Origin: Burkholderiales bacterium
Lineage (GTDB): Bacteria; Pseudomonadota; Gammaproteobacteria; Burkholderiales; JAEUOS01
Direction: 5' to 3'
Assembly: GCA_016790635.1 (NCBI GenBank)
Contig: JAEUOR010000074.1
Coordinates: 62,001 to 126,000, forward strand
Length of the DNA: 64,000 nucleotides
Shown here: positions 1 through 8,611 of the stretch, in pieces
Layout of the letters: the number at the start of each line of letters is the position of its first letter
How positions within the stretch are numbered: position 1 is the stretch's first letter
Notes under the pieces: model-generated
Told to the model about the DNA's origin: nothing
The model's input: the letters and a program-made list of their open reading frames with translations, nothing else
Databases searched by the model: none
Translations under genes and position numbers: made by a program

Positions 1-223
1 CCGCCGTCACGCCGCGCGACGGGTCTTTCTTGAGCGCATCGTAAGCCGTTGCGACTCTGCCGCGCAGCCATGACTCGACGGCTTGGTCGCGCGCAAGCAG
101 GGCGCGCAGTCCATCGCGCAGTACTTCACTCTCGGTCGCGTATTCACCGGACGCTACCTTGGCGCGAACGGTGTCCGCCATGTCGTTGGGGAGAGTGATG
201 CTGAATTGCTGGGTTGAACGCAT
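1..223 (-). CDS. ParD-like type II antitoxin (partial, C-terminus off the left edge)
   Basis: The first 74 residues of a small antitoxin are visible. The N-terminus (MRSTQQFSITLPNDMADTV) has the alternating polar/hydrophobic strand of a ribbon-helix-helix DNA-binding domain. It is followed by the ASGEYATESEVLRDGLRAL helix typical of the ParD/CC2985 family, then RDQAVESWLRGRV. Such proteins neutralise a ParE-type toxin and repress their own operon. The toxin gene would normally follow at once on the same strand, which here lies outside the window, so the pair cannot be confirmed. The ATG at 223 is the only good start. Confidence 0.75.
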   Translation of the reverse strand, partial: MRSTQQFSITLPNDMADTVRAKVASGEYATESEVLRDGLRALLARDQAVESWLRGRVATAYDALKKDPSRGVTA

Positions 224-254
224 GGTCTGGGCCCCGGATCGCCAATAGGATTAA

Positions 255-279
255 ATCATACGCCTCCTATACATGGAGG
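255..279 (-). promoter_or_regulatory. Putative promoter/operator of the ParD-like antitoxin
   Basis: On the minus strand a TATGAT hexamer (255-260) lies about 30 bases before the antitoxin start. Just upstream is an inverted repeat, CCTCC (263-267) and GGAGG (275-279), separated by seven bases. The position suits an autorepressed toxin-antitoxin promoter. No good -35 box is visible and the repeat also lies just past the SDR stop, so the assignment is tentative. Confidence 0.35.
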
Positions 280-313
280 AGGGATAGAGGCCGGCGAGGC
301 GAAGGCCACTTCC

Positions 314-1081
314 TCACCCGGCCATGGTGAGGCCGCCCGAGACCGACAACACCTGGCCGGTGATGAAGGCAGCATCATCGCTGGCGAGAAAACAGATCGC
401 GCCGACCACGTCGTCGGGCTGGCCGACGCGGCCGAACGGGATCGCCTTGGTAAGCGCAGCCACCAGCTTGACGCCGGCCTCGCTGTCGCCGGCGAACTCG
501 CGGAAGAGGTTGGTATCGGTCGGCCCGGGGCAGACGACGTTGATGTTGATGCGCTTGCGCGCCATCTCGCGCGCCAAGGTCTTGGAAAACGCGATGACGC
601 CGCCCTTGCAGGCCGAGTAGACGGCCTCGCCGGACGAGCCCACACGCCCCGCGTCGGAAGCGATGTTGACCACCCGCCCGCTGCCGCGCGCGCTCATGCG
701 TTTGAGCACGGCGCGATGCATGTTGAGCGGACCGACCAGATTGACCGCGATGATTCTCTGCCACAGCGCAGGGTCCAGGTCGAGAAAGGGCGCGCCGACG
801 TCCCAGCCGGCGTTGTTGACCAGCACGTCGATCGGTCCCAGCTCGGCCTCGGTCCGGACCACCGCGGCTTCGACCGCGGCCGCATCGGCGATGTCGACCG
901 CGTAGCCCGCGGCCCTGCCGCCGGCCGCGTTGAGCCGTCCGGCCAGCGCGTCGGCAGCCTCGCCCTTCAGGTCATAGACCGCGACCCTGGCGCCCTCGGC
1001 AGCGAAGCGCTGGCACACCGCGCCGCCGATGCCGCCGGCGCCGCCGGTAACGATGACCACCTTGTCCCTCAATCCCTGCAT
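314..1081 (-). CDS. SDR-family NAD(P)-dependent dehydrogenase (BadH/FabG-like)
   Basis: A 255-residue classical short-chain dehydrogenase. It has the nucleotide-binding TGGAGGIG motif at 12-19, NNAG at 89-92, and the catalytic Ser142, Tyr155 and Lys159 (YSACK). The closest remembered relatives are 2-hydroxycyclohexanecarboxyl-CoA dehydrogenase (BadH) and FabG-type 3-hydroxyacyl-CoA dehydrogenases, so a hydroxyacyl-CoA substrate is likely but unproven. The frame is open upstream to 1348. The ATG at 1081 is preferred because GGAGAG lies just before it and the glycine-rich motif then falls at the usual position. The gene is transcribed alone, away from the PEP-CTERM gene. Confidence 0.85.
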   Translation of the reverse strand: MQGLRDKVVIVTGGAGGIGGAVCQRFAAEGARVAVYDLKGEAADALAGRLNAAGGRAAGYAVDIADAAAVEAAVVRTEAELGPIDVLVNNAGWDVGAPFLDLDPALWQRIIAVNLVGPLNMHRAVLKRMSARGSGRVVNIASDAGRVGSSGEAVYSACKGGVIAFSKTLAREMARKRININVVCPGPTDTNLFREFAGDSEAGVKLVAALTKAIPFGRVGQPDDVVGAICFLASDDAAFITGQVLSVSGGLTMAG

Positions 1082-1501
1082 GATGTTCTCTCCATGTTGC
1101 AGTGCGGCCTCACGCATCGCGCCGCGCTTGCGAAGCGTGGATGAGGCTGGGGCATCACCCCTTGCCGGGTCAGGCAAGGCGACGTATGGCAGCGCCGCAG
1201 CTGACATTATCGGCGCCTGCGACGATGAAACGGACTGCTTGCGGCGAATGGATTGTCGCGTCACCGCAGGAGATCCAAGGATGAGCAGCGACCCCGACTT
1301 GAGCGCCCTGCGCTTGACTATCGGCACGTGCTCAAGGGGCAACGACATGTCGGATTTACTTACACTCTCCTTCGATTTCGATTGTTAAATTGCTTTTCTC
1401 TGGTTTAAATCAGTTATCTACAAACCAGGTACGAAACGTGCTTGCGCAGAGTGTGAAGACTCGAGCGTTTCCCGCCACAAGAAGACAACCAAGGAATAAG
1501 C
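1082..1501. other. 420-bp divergent intergenic region without a gene
   Basis: This region separates the SDR start from the PEP-CTERM start. The frames crossing its left part lack ribosome-binding sites and family features. The right part (1381-1501) is more AT-rich than its surroundings and carries the promoter-like sequence and inverted repeat listed separately. No RNA gene was recognised. Confidence 0.6.
1382..1428 (+). promoter_or_regulatory. Putative promoter and inverted-repeat operator of the PEP-CTERM gene
   Basis: TTGTTA (1382-1387) and TTAAAT (1405-1410) are 17 bases apart and match a sigma-70 promoter at four of six positions each. The perfect 7-bp inverted repeat CTGGTTT (1400-1406) and AAACCAG (1422-1428), with a 15-base spacer, overlaps the -10 box and the expected start point. 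That placement suits a repressor site. The regulator is unknown. Confidence 0.4.
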
Positions 1502-2275
1502 ATGAGAACCATCAGCAAGCTACTCGCCACTGCTGTAACTGCATTGGGCTTTGCCAGTGCGGGCAATGCAGCCCTGATCCATGATTACCAGCTCAACGGG
1601 ACCTTGGCCGATGCGCTGGGCGGACCGAGCCTCGTCCCCATCAACGCCGGCGGCCCCAACGGCACCATCGGCGCAACCGGATTTAGCTTCCCTTTCAACA
1701 GTGGCCTGCAGCTTTCGAACGGCCTGCCAAACGGGGGCAACTATTCGATCGAAATGACATTTTCGTTCGATGAAGTTTCTAGCTGGCGCCGCATCATCGA
1801 TTTCAAGGATCGCGCGACTGACCGAGGCCTCTACGATTACTTCGGCGGAATCCAGTTCTATCCCTTCAGCACGGGCGCAAGCATTTTCACCCCCGGGGGA
1901 ATGGTGAACATCATCGCCACCCGCGACGGGGGAACAGGTGCATTCAATGTCTACGCAGGCGGACTCAGCATCCTGCCTGGCGGCATTCCTTTGGACGATA
2001 GCGTCAACAACGATGCCGTGTTCAGCGCCGCCGGCAACCTCATCAATTTTTTCCGCGACGACTTGGCCGTACCCAATGAAGCGTCTTCAGGCTTTGTCGA
2101 CATGATCCGCATCTACGACGCGCCGATCACCGCTGTCGAAGCCCGTTGCCTGCAGACCCAGGACCCCGCTGCCTGCGGCATCGTGCTGAACAACAATGTT
2201 CCAGAGCCGGGCAGCCTGGCTTTGATCGGGCTCGGCCTGGCGGCGATGGGCGCCGCTCGCCGCCGCAAGGTCTGA
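1502..2275 (+). CDS. PEP-CTERM sorting domain protein with LamG-like fold
   Basis: A 257-residue exported protein. It has a signal peptide of about 23 residues ending SAGNA, and a beta-rich body resembling a LamG/concanavalin-type lectin fold (HDYQLNGTLADALGG near the start). It ends with a textbook PEP-CTERM tail: VPEPGSLALIGLGLAAMG at 233-250, then ARRRKV. In Gram-negative bacteria that make exopolysaccharide this tail is cut by exosortase and directs the protein to the cell surface. No exosortase is in the window. AAGGAA precedes the ATG. A terminator follows directly, so the gene is monocistronic. Confidence 0.88.
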   Translation: MRTISKLLATAVTALGFASAGNAALIHDYQLNGTLADALGGPSLVPINAGGPNGTIGATGFSFPFNSGLQLSNGLPNGGNYSIEMTFSFDEVSSWRRIIDFKDRATDRGLYDYFGGIQFYPFSTGASIFTPGGMVNIIATRDGGTGAFNVYAGGLSILPGGIPLDDSVNNDAVFSAAGNLINFFRDDLAVPNEASSGFVDMIRIYDAPITAVEARCLQTQDPAACGIVLNNNVPEPGSLALIGLGLAAMGAARRRKV

Positions 2276-2296
2276 CGAACAGCAAAGGCGCTCGCA

Positions 2297-2326
2297 AACG
2301 CCCCGCTTCGGCGGGGCGTTTTCTTT
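2297..2326 (+). terminator. Rho-independent terminator after the PEP-CTERM gene
   Basis: AACGCCCCGC, a TTCG loop and GCGGGGCGTT form a perfect 10-bp stem (2297-2320) followed by TTCTTT. This is the clearest intrinsic terminator in the window. The flanking A and T bases may also stop the convergent gene at 2335. Confidence 0.92.
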
Positions 2327-2334
2327 CCCGGAGA

Positions 2335-3396
2335 TCAGATCCGCAGATCGAGGACGAGCTGCGGATCCGCCTTGAGTGCCCCGCGCTCGACCTTCAACAC
2401 CAGGTCGGTCAGGGCAGCGCTGAGCGGCGCCTCCCTGCCGATCGCCCGCGCGGTCGCGACCACGAAGCCGTTCATGAATTCGATCTCGGTGCGGCGACCC
2501 TTGCGCATGTCCTGGCCCATCGATGCGACCTGGGTGTCGGAGCGCTTTTGCGACGCCGCGAGCAGGGTCTCTTCCAGCGCAGCAAGCATCTCCGTATCGC
2601 CTTCGGCGGCACGCACGAAGCGCTCGGGGTCGAGGCCCACCACCGGTTCGAGGGCGTAGCCGGCCGCCTGGCCGATGCGGATCGCCTCGCCCGCCAGGCG
2701 AATCTGGAAACGCCGGTGCGGTTGGGAGCGCGCGACCGCGTTGCCCGACATGCCGGTGGCGGCCGAGAGCCCGTTCTCCATGCAGTTGGCGACCAGCTTG
2801 GACCAGCGCTCGCCCCACAGGTTGGCTGTCACCTTGGTGCTGTCGCTGGTCTCGAGCATTTTCGCGACGCGTTCGGCACGCGCGGTGACGCGGCCGTGCG
2901 GCTCGCCGACGCGAAACACCGTGTAGTCGCGCCCGCCCTTGGAGACGCCGCGATGCACTTGGCCCGGCGCATGCAGGTCGACCATGATCTTGCTGGCGAT
3001 GCAGCCCAGGTTGCGCGTCGGCCCGACCACCCGGCCCAGACGCTCATCGTTCATGCAGTTCTGCAGCGACACCGCGACCCCGTCGTGGGCCAGGTAGGGG
3101 CGGATCAGTTCGGCGGCCCATTCGGTGTCGTAGGACTTGGGGCAGATGAAGGCGACGTCGATCGGCGCCTCGCGCGCCAGTTGCGGAACATCGCAGACGT
3201 GCAGCGCGCGCACCGGGGTGGTGAAAGCCTCCTCCGGCGTGGTGCCGGTGATCGAGACTCCGTGCGCGCGCATGTGCTCGACATGCGCAGGCCAGGCGTC
3301 GATCAGGATCGGGGCGAGTCCGGCGCGCGCCATGTGTGCGCCGACATAGGCGCCGACCGCGCCGGCGGCGACGATGGCGATGCGGGGGTTGCTCAT
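2335..3396 (-). CDS. Ketopantoate reductase (PanE/ApbA) family oxidoreductase
   Basis: A 353-residue NAD(P)-dependent reductase. The N-terminal Rossmann motif reads VAAGAVGAYVG at 9-19, so the first glycine of GxGxxG is alanine (Ala10). Family residues are present: Asn113 (SLQN), Lys200 (ERWSK) and Glu304/Asn309 (RRTEIEFMNG). Family members reduce 2-oxo acids such as 2-dehydropantoate. In this catabolic setting the substrate may be another branched 2-oxo acid. It follows the MaoC gene at 3501 on the same strand with a 104-base gap. The length is slightly above the usual 300 because of loops around 140-170. Confidence 0.8.
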   Translation of the reverse strand: MSNPRIAIVAAGAVGAYVGAHMARAGLAPILIDAWPAHVEHMRAHGVSITGTTPEEAFTTPVRALHVCDVPQLAREAPIDVAFICPKSYDTEWAAELIRPYLAHDGVAVSLQNCMNDERLGRVVGPTRNLGCIASKIMVDLHAPGQVHRGVSKGGRDYTVFRVGEPHGRVTARAERVAKMLETSDSTKVTANLWGERWSKLVANCMENGLSAATGMSGNAVARSQPHRRFQIRLAGEAIRIGQAAGYALEPVVGLDPERFVRAAEGDTEMLAALEETLLAASQKRSDTQVASMGQDMRKGRRTEIEFMNGFVVATARAIGREAPLSAALTDLVLKVERGALKADPQLVLDLRI

Positions 3397-3500
3397 GCAA
3401 TTCCTCTTTCAGGGGCGTCGACAGCGGATGCGACGCCCGGGTGTCGGTCGGGGTCCATCTGGGCCGCGCTGGCCACTGCGGCCCCGCGGCGCCGATTGGA

Positions 3501-4409
3501 TCAGTCGATCTCGGCCACCCCGTTGGACAGCACCACGCGCCCCGGCTTGCATTGTGTCTCATCGAGCAGCGGATGCCCCATGGCGCGGGCACGAAAGCGC
3601 ACGCACCCGGGCTCGCGCCACAGTTCGGTGCGCAGGGTCTCGCCGGGGTAGACCGGCGCCGAGAAGCGCAACGACAGCGACTTGAGTCTCTCGGGATCGC
3701 CGCCGCAACACTCGCGCAGGATCGCCAACCCGGCGATGCCGTAGCTGGCCAGGCCGTGCAGGATCGGGCGCGCAAAGCCGGCCGCGCGCGCCACGGCAGG
3801 CTCGGCATGCAGCGGGTTGTAATCGCCGGACAGGCGGTAGATCAGCGCTGCGCGCGGCGAGGTCTCGCAGTCGATGCTCTGCTCCGGATCGGTCTCGGGG
3901 GCCGCTGGCAGCGCCGGCGGCGGCGCGTCGCCACCCTTGGGGCCGTTGCCATCGACCTCGGAAAAGCCGCCATCGCCACGCGCAAAGGTGACCTGCCGCA
4001 CCGTCGCGTACAACACGTCGCTCGCGGCATCGCGCACCTCGCGCTCGGCCACCACCAGCGCGCCGCGCCCGGCGCCCTTGTCGACGAGCGCGGTGATGCG
4101 CAGTTTGCCGACGATGGTGGCGGCCGCCGGCAGCGGCCGGTGCAGTTGCACTGCCTGCTCACCGTGCAGCACCTTGACCCAGTCGATGCCCGAATCCGGC
4201 TCCTTCATCCAGAAGCCTGGCGAGCCCAGCACCACGGCCATGGTCGGCAGCGCCACCAGGTCCTTCTCGTAGACATGGCGCAGATCGCGTTCGTCGAGCG
4301 GATCGCGGCCCAGGCCCAGGCCGAGTGCATAGAGCATGGTATCGCGCGCGGTGTAGCTCTGCACGACATCGGTGAAGCGTCGGTTCTTCAAGGCGTGGTA
4401 ATCGATCAT
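3501..4409 (-). CDS. MaoC-type (hydratase 2) dehydratase with tandem hotdog folds
   Basis: A 302-residue double-hotdog protein like eukaryotic enoyl-CoA hydratase 2. The N-terminal half (1-150) is a degenerate hotdog that helps bind acyl-CoA. The C-terminal half carries the hydratase 2 motif YRLSGDYNPLHAEP, with Asp196, Asn198 and His201, then the conserved HG at 218-219. It should add water to a trans-2-enoyl-CoA to give the (3R)-hydroxyacyl-CoA. A Pro/Ala-rich linker spans about 160-178. It is transcribed away from the Bug receptor gene across a 240-base shared control region and probably with the downstream reductase. Confidence 0.87.
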   Translation of the reverse strand: MIDYHALKNRRFTDVVQSYTARDTMLYALGLGLGRDPLDERDLRHVYEKDLVALPTMAVVLGSPGFWMKEPDSGIDWVKVLHGEQAVQLHRPLPAAATIVGKLRITALVDKGAGRGALVVAEREVRDAASDVLYATVRQVTFARGDGGFSEVDGNGPKGGDAPPPALPAAPETDPEQSIDCETSPRAALIYRLSGDYNPLHAEPAVARAAGFARPILHGLASYGIAGLAILRECCGGDPERLKSLSLRFSAPVYPGETLRTELWREPGCVRFRARAMGHPLLDETQCKPGRVVLSNGVAEID

Positions 4410-4475
4410 GTCGCGTTCTCCGGTGGCCGCGCTTGACAGGCACGGAGGGTTGGACTACAAAGTCGGTGTTTGGAT

Positions 4476-4502
4476 ATTCGCATCACGTGCGGATATGCGA
4501 AC
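4476..4502. promoter_or_regulatory. Inverted-repeat operator candidate in a divergent control region
   Basis: TTCGCAT (4477-4483) and ATGCGAA (4495-4501) form a perfect 7-bp dyad with an 11-base spacer, midway between the MaoC start (4409) and the Bug start (4650). GGATAT also occurs twice in direct orientation (4472-4477 and 4491-4496). Family spacing and context suggest the IclR regulator at 14321 as a possible binder. No promoter boxes were convincing. Confidence 0.45.
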
Positions 4503-4649
4503 AGCGCATTCAACTATAGCGAACTTGCCAACGGCTTCGCAACCGGCACGCCCATTACCCTGGAACGCCCGTCAATATGCGCTTCCATCCGCAAGGGGAT
4601 GGGCTTAGGTGATCCGTTCGAACTCCTGACAACGATCTGAGGAGACAAC

Positions 4650-5672
4650 ATGCGTTACACACCAGCAGCCACACGCCGATTTGCCGCCGCCATCCTGGCG
4701 CTTTGCGCCATCCTTCCCGCCACGCCGGCAGTCGGCCAGTCGCTCACCCCGGGCAAGCCGGTACGTCTGATCCTGCCCTACACCCCGGGCGGCCCGGTGG
4801 ACGTGACCGCACGCATCCTGGCCGAGTCGATACCGGCCGCACTCGGCGTGCCCCTCATCGTCGAGAACCGTCCGGGCGCCAACGGCAAGATCGCCGCCGA
4901 GGCCGTGGTGCGCGCCGAGCCCGACGGCCACACCCTGATGTACGGCGGCACGACCCAATACATCAACCTGCCGATCCTCGACAAGACCGTCAACTTCCGG
5001 CCGTTCGAGGACTTTCGCATGGTGTCGATCTACACCAACTACGACATCGTCTTCATGGCCGGCGCGGCCACCGGCATCCGCAGCATGCGCGACCTGCTCG
5101 CGCGCATGAAGAATCCGGCCGAGGACGTGATCTACGCCTCGATCGCACAACCGCACATGACGCCCACCGGGCTGGCCTACCTGATCTTCGCGCAGATGTA
5201 CAAGGGCAACGCGCGCCACATTTCCTATCCGGGTCAGGCACCGGGGATGATCGAACTCATGGCTGGACGCGTGCATTTCGCCACCTATACCCTGACCGGC
5301 GCGCTGCAACACATCCAGAGCGGCAAGATCGTCGCGCTGGCCACCGCCTCGCCGCAGCGCCTGGCCCAGTTGCCGGACGTGCCGACCATGGCCGAGGCGG
5401 GCTTCCCCGAGTTCATGACGGCCAACAACTGGGTGCCCTGGATCGCGATCGCGGCGCCGGCGCGGACCCCGGACGCGATCGTCGACCGGATCAATCGCGC
5501 CATCGTGCAGGTCGCCCACACCGATGCCTTCAAGGCCCGGCTTGCGGCCACGGGTCTCAACCTGCAGGCGACCGGCACCGCCGCGCAGGACCAGGCCGCA
5601 TGGCGCGCCGAGTACGACCGGCTCGGCGCGACCCTCAAGCGTTTCAACATCACCCTGCCCGAGGACAAGTAG
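4650..5672 (+). CDS. Bug/TctC family periplasmic solute receptor
   Basis: A 340-residue receptor. It has a signal peptide of about 30 residues ending AVGQ, followed by the family signature KPVRLILPYTPGGPVDVTAR and the ENRPGANGKIAAE segment. Bug proteins bind carboxylates or amides in the periplasm and work with TctA/TctB membrane subunits, which are absent here. It heads the plus-strand cluster with the acyl-CoA dehydrogenase, CoA-transferase, MaoC and lyase genes, so its ligand is probably the acid degraded by them. A strong GAGGAGA precedes the ATG. Confidence 0.92.
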   Translation: MRYTPAATRRFAAAILALCAILPATPAVGQSLTPGKPVRLILPYTPGGPVDVTARILAESIPAALGVPLIVENRPGANGKIAAEAVVRAEPDGHTLMYGGTTQYINLPILDKTVNFRPFEDFRMVSIYTNYDIVFMAGAATGIRSMRDLLARMKNPAEDVIYASIAQPHMTPTGLAYLIFAQMYKGNARHISYPGQAPGMIELMAGRVHFATYTLTGALQHIQSGKIVALATASPQRLAQLPDVPTMAEAGFPEFMTANNWVPWIAIAAPARTPDAIVDRINRAIVQVAHTDAFKARLAATGLNLQATGTAAQDQAAWRAEYDRLGATLKRFNITLPEDK

Positions 5673-5706
5673 CAAGCAGCGCGGCGCCTTGCGCCCCAAC
5701 CAAAAC

Positions 5707-6873
5707 ATGAGCATCGACTTCACCCCCGAGCAACTGCAGATCCGCGACGGTGTCGCCAAGCTGTGCGAGCGTTTCGACGACGCCTACTGGCTCGCGCGCG
5801 ACGACGATGGCCGCTTCCCCGAGGATTTCTGCCAGGCCATCGCCGACCACGGCTACATGGGCATCGCGATCCCGACGGAGTACGGCGGGTCGGGGCTGGG
5901 CATCACCGAGGCCGCGCTCCTGATGCAGGCGATCTCGCAGTCGGGGGCCGGCAACGGCGGTGTCTCTTCGATCTCGATCGGCATCTTCGGCATCAACCCG
6001 GTGGTGCGCTTCGGCAGCGAGGAACAGAAGCGGCGCATGCTGCCGCCCCTGATCAAGCGCACCGACATCGCCTGCTTCGGCGTCACCGAGCCCAATACCG
6101 GCCTCGATACCACGCGCCTGAAAACCCGCGCCGTCCGCAAGGGCGACCGCTACGTCGTACATGGCCAGAAGATCTGGATCTCCACCGCACAGGTCGCCAA
6201 CAAGATCCTGCTCATCGCCCGCACCTCCGAGGAAGGCGCGACCGAACGCCCCATCGACGGTCTCTCGCTCTTCTATACCGACATCGACCGCTCGAAGATG
6301 GAGATCCGCACCATCGACAAGATGGGCCGCAAGTGCGTCGACTCGAACCAGGTGTTCTTCGACGGACTCGAGATCCCGGTCGAGAACCGCATCGGTGAAG
6401 AGGGCCGCGGATTCCGCTACCTGCTGCACGGCATCAACCCGGAGCGCATCCTGATTGCCGCGGGGCTGGTCGGTCTGGGCCGTGCGGCGCTGGACAAGGC
6501 GACCCGATATGCCAAGGAGCGCATTGTCTTCGACCGCCCGATCGGCATGAACCAGGCCATCCAGCATCCGCTTGCACAGAGCTGGGCCGAACTGGAGGCG
6601 GCCAACCTGATGGCCTTTCGCGCCGCCCAGCTCTACGATCGCGGCGAGGATTGCGGCGCCATGGCCAATGCCGCCAAGTACCTGGCCGGCGAAGCCACCT
6701 TCAACGCCTGCAACAACGCCATCCTCACCCACGGCGGCATGGGCTACGCCAAGGAGTACCACGTCGAGCGCTACCTGCGCGAGGCGCTGATCCACCGCCT
6801 GGCGCCGATCACCCCGCACCTGATCCTGTGCTTCCTGGCAGAGCGCGTGCTGGGCCTGCCGAAGTCATACTGA
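5707..6873 (+). CDS. Acyl-CoA dehydrogenase
   Basis: A 388-residue FAD-dependent dehydrogenase with the usual N-terminal helical domain, a central beta-domain (FGVTEPNTGLDTT near 124-136, WIST near 157-160) and a C-terminal helical domain. The canonical catalytic Glu of the YEGT motif is missing: the aligned stretch reads APIT. A Glu246 sits in GINPERILIAAG, the position used as base by isovaleryl-CoA and long-chain dehydrogenases, so the enzyme is probably active. The ATG at 5707 is chosen over an upstream in-frame start because MSIDFTPEQ is the normal family N-terminus. It follows the Bug gene by 34 bases. Confidence 0.9.
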   Translation: MSIDFTPEQLQIRDGVAKLCERFDDAYWLARDDDGRFPEDFCQAIADHGYMGIAIPTEYGGSGLGITEAALLMQAISQSGAGNGGVSSISIGIFGINPVVRFGSEEQKRRMLPPLIKRTDIACFGVTEPNTGLDTTRLKTRAVRKGDRYVVHGQKIWISTAQVANKILLIARTSEEGATERPIDGLSLFYTDIDRSKMEIRTIDKMGRKCVDSNQVFFDGLEIPVENRIGEEGRGFRYLLHGINPERILIAAGLVGLGRAALDKATRYAKERIVFDRPIGMNQAIQHPLAQSWAELEAANLMAFRAAQLYDRGEDCGAMANAAKYLAGEATFNACNNAILTHGGMGYAKEYHVERYLREALIHRLAPITPHLILCFLAERVLGLPKSY

Positions 6874-6940
6874 TGTCGCTACCCCTGTCCGGCCCGCCGC
6901 GCCGCGCGTCCCGCGCGGCGCCCAAAGCGAGGAGCGCGAC

Positions 6941-8155
6941 ATGAGCGGTCCGCTCGCCGGCGTGCGCGTCATCGACCTGTCCAACATGCTCATGGCGCCC
7001 TATGCCACGCAGATCCTGGGCGACATGGGTGCCGACGTGATCAAGGTGGAGGCGCCGGGCGGCGACCCGATCCGCGGCATCGGGCCGTTCCGCAACCCCG
7101 GCATGGGCGCCATCTTCCTCAACAGCAACCGCAGCAAGCGCTCGATCGTGCTCGACCTGAAGAGCGCCGCCGGACGCAACGCAGTGCTGGACCTGATCCG
7201 CGGCGCCGATGTGCTGGTCTACAACCTGCGGCCGCAGTCGATGGCGCGCCTGGGGCTGGGTTACGAGGAGCTTGTGCGCGACAACCCGCGCCTGATCTAC
7301 GCGGGCATGTACGGCTTCGGCCAGGATGGCCCCTACGCGGCGCGCCCGGCCTTCGACGACCTGATCCAGGGCGGCGTCGCGATTCCGTCCCTGGCGGCGA
7401 CTGCCGACGGCGGCGCGCCGCGCTACGCACCGACGGCGATCGTCGACCGCGGCGTCGCGCTGTGGGCAGTCGGCCAGATCAACGCCGCGCTCTTTGCGCG
7501 CAGCGTCAGCGGGCACGGCCAGAAGGTCGACATGCCGATGTTCGAGATGATGGCGAGCTTCGTGCTGGGTGATCACATGGCGGGCCAAGCCTTCGACCCG
7601 CCGCTCGGCCCGCCGGGCTACGTGCGCATGCTCAACCCGCACCGGCGCCCTTACCGCACAGAGGATGGCCACGTGTGCGCGATGATCTACACCGACCGCC
7701 ACTGGCGCTCGTTCTTTCGCGCGCTCGGCCGCGAGGCCGAGTTCGACGCCGACCCGCGCTACCGGACCATGACCTCGCGCACCGAGAACATCCACGCCCT
7801 GTACGCGGAACTCGACGCGCTCCTGGCGACGCGCAGCACCGCCGAGTGGATGGCGCTTTTCGAGCGTGCCGACGTGCCGGCCATGCCGCTGGCGACACTC
7901 GAATCATTGCTCGACGACCCGCACCTCGCTGCGACCGGCTTTTTCCGCATCGAGGAGCACCCGAGCGAAGGGCGCCTGCGCAGCATGGCCTATCCGGGCA
8001 CGTTTTCCGCGACCCAGCCGGCCGGCACGCGCCCCGTGCCGCGCCTGGGCGAGCATACTGCCGAGGTGCTGCGCGAAATCGGCTACAGCGACGAGCGCAT
8101 CGCCGCGCTCACCCCCCGCCCGGCCGCAACGGCGGGCAACCAACAGGAGGCATGA
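6941..8155 (+). CDS. CaiB/BaiF class III CoA-transferase
   Basis: A 404-residue family III CoA-transferase. It begins GVRVIDLSNMLMAPYATQIL and continues with GADVIKVEAPGGDPIR. Asp169 (IVDRG) falls exactly at the position of the catalytic aspartate that forms the acyl anhydride in formyl-CoA transferase and CaiB. The reaction would move CoA from a donor acyl-CoA, often succinyl-CoA, onto a carboxylic acid. The next two genes are a MaoC hydratase and a CitE-like lyase, as in itaconate gene sets (ict-ich-ccl), so a C5 dicarboxylate is a reasonable guess. GAGGAG lies upstream of the ATG. Confidence 0.9.
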   Translation: MSGPLAGVRVIDLSNMLMAPYATQILGDMGADVIKVEAPGGDPIRGIGPFRNPGMGAIFLNSNRSKRSIVLDLKSAAGRNAVLDLIRGADVLVYNLRPQSMARLGLGYEELVRDNPRLIYAGMYGFGQDGPYAARPAFDDLIQGGVAIPSLAATADGGAPRYAPTAIVDRGVALWAVGQINAALFARSVSGHGQKVDMPMFEMMASFVLGDHMAGQAFDPPLGPPGYVRMLNPHRRPYRTEDGHVCAMIYTDRHWRSFFRALGREAEFDADPRYRTMTSRTENIHALYAELDALLATRSTAEWMALFERADVPAMPLATLESLLDDPHLAATGFFRIEEHPSEGRLRSMAYPGTFSATQPAGTRPVPRLGEHTAEVLREIGYSDERIAALTPRPAATAGNQQEA

Positions 8156-8158
8156 ACC

Positions 8159-8611
8159 ATGGCAGGGCTCTACTACGAGGAATTCAGGATCGGCATGGAG
8201 TTCAAGCATGCGCTGACGCGCACCGTGACCGAGATGGACAACATCATGTTCTGCGCGATGACGCACAATCCGCAGCCGCTGCACCTGGACGAGGAGTACT
8301 CCAAGCAGACCGAGTACGGCGCGCGCATCGTCAACAGCCTCTTCACCCTGGGGCTGGTGATCGGCGTGACGGTGGCCGACACGACGCTTGGCACCACGCT
8401 GGGCAACCTGGGCATGACCGACATACGCTTCAAGAATCCGGTCTTTCACGGCGACACCATCCGCGCGACCACGCGCATCAAGGACATGCGCGAGAGCAAG
8501 TCGCGTCCCGGCGACGGCATCGTCACCTTCGAGCACTTCGGCCACAACCAGCACGGCAAGGAGGTCTGCTACGTGGTGCGCATGGGGCTCATCAAGAAGC
8601 GCCCGGCATGA
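8159..8611 (+). CDS. MaoC-family hydratase (itaconyl/mesaconyl-CoA hydratase-like)
   Basis: A 150-residue single-hotdog hydratase. The active-site segment reads MTHNPQPLHLDEEY, matching the xTxNxQPLHxD pattern of itaconyl-CoA and mesaconyl-CoA hydratases rather than the DxNPxH of fatty acyl hydratases. It starts three bases after the CoA-transferase stop, and AGGAGG lies inside the upstream gene. Its own stop overlaps the next start (ATGA). This coupling argues that CoA-transferase, hydratase and lyase act in sequence. The substrate is inferred, not proven. Confidence 0.85.
   Translation: MAGLYYEEFRIGMEFKHALTRTVTEMDNIMFCAMTHNPQPLHLDEEYSKQTEYGARIVNSLFTLGLVIGVTVADTTLGTTLGNLGMTDIRFKNPVFHGDTIRATTRIKDMRESKSRPGDGIVTFEHFGHNQHGKEVCYVVRMGLIKKRPA

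Noticed and set aside
314..1348. Longer start for the first SDR (344 residues)
   Set aside because: The extra 89 residues lack SDR features, and a GGAGAG ribosome-binding site lies directly before the ATG at 1081.
2146..3651. Plus-strand open frame across the ketopantoate reductase gene
   Set aside because: It runs through the terminator at 2297-2326 and is antisense to a gene with clear Rossmann and catalytic motifs.
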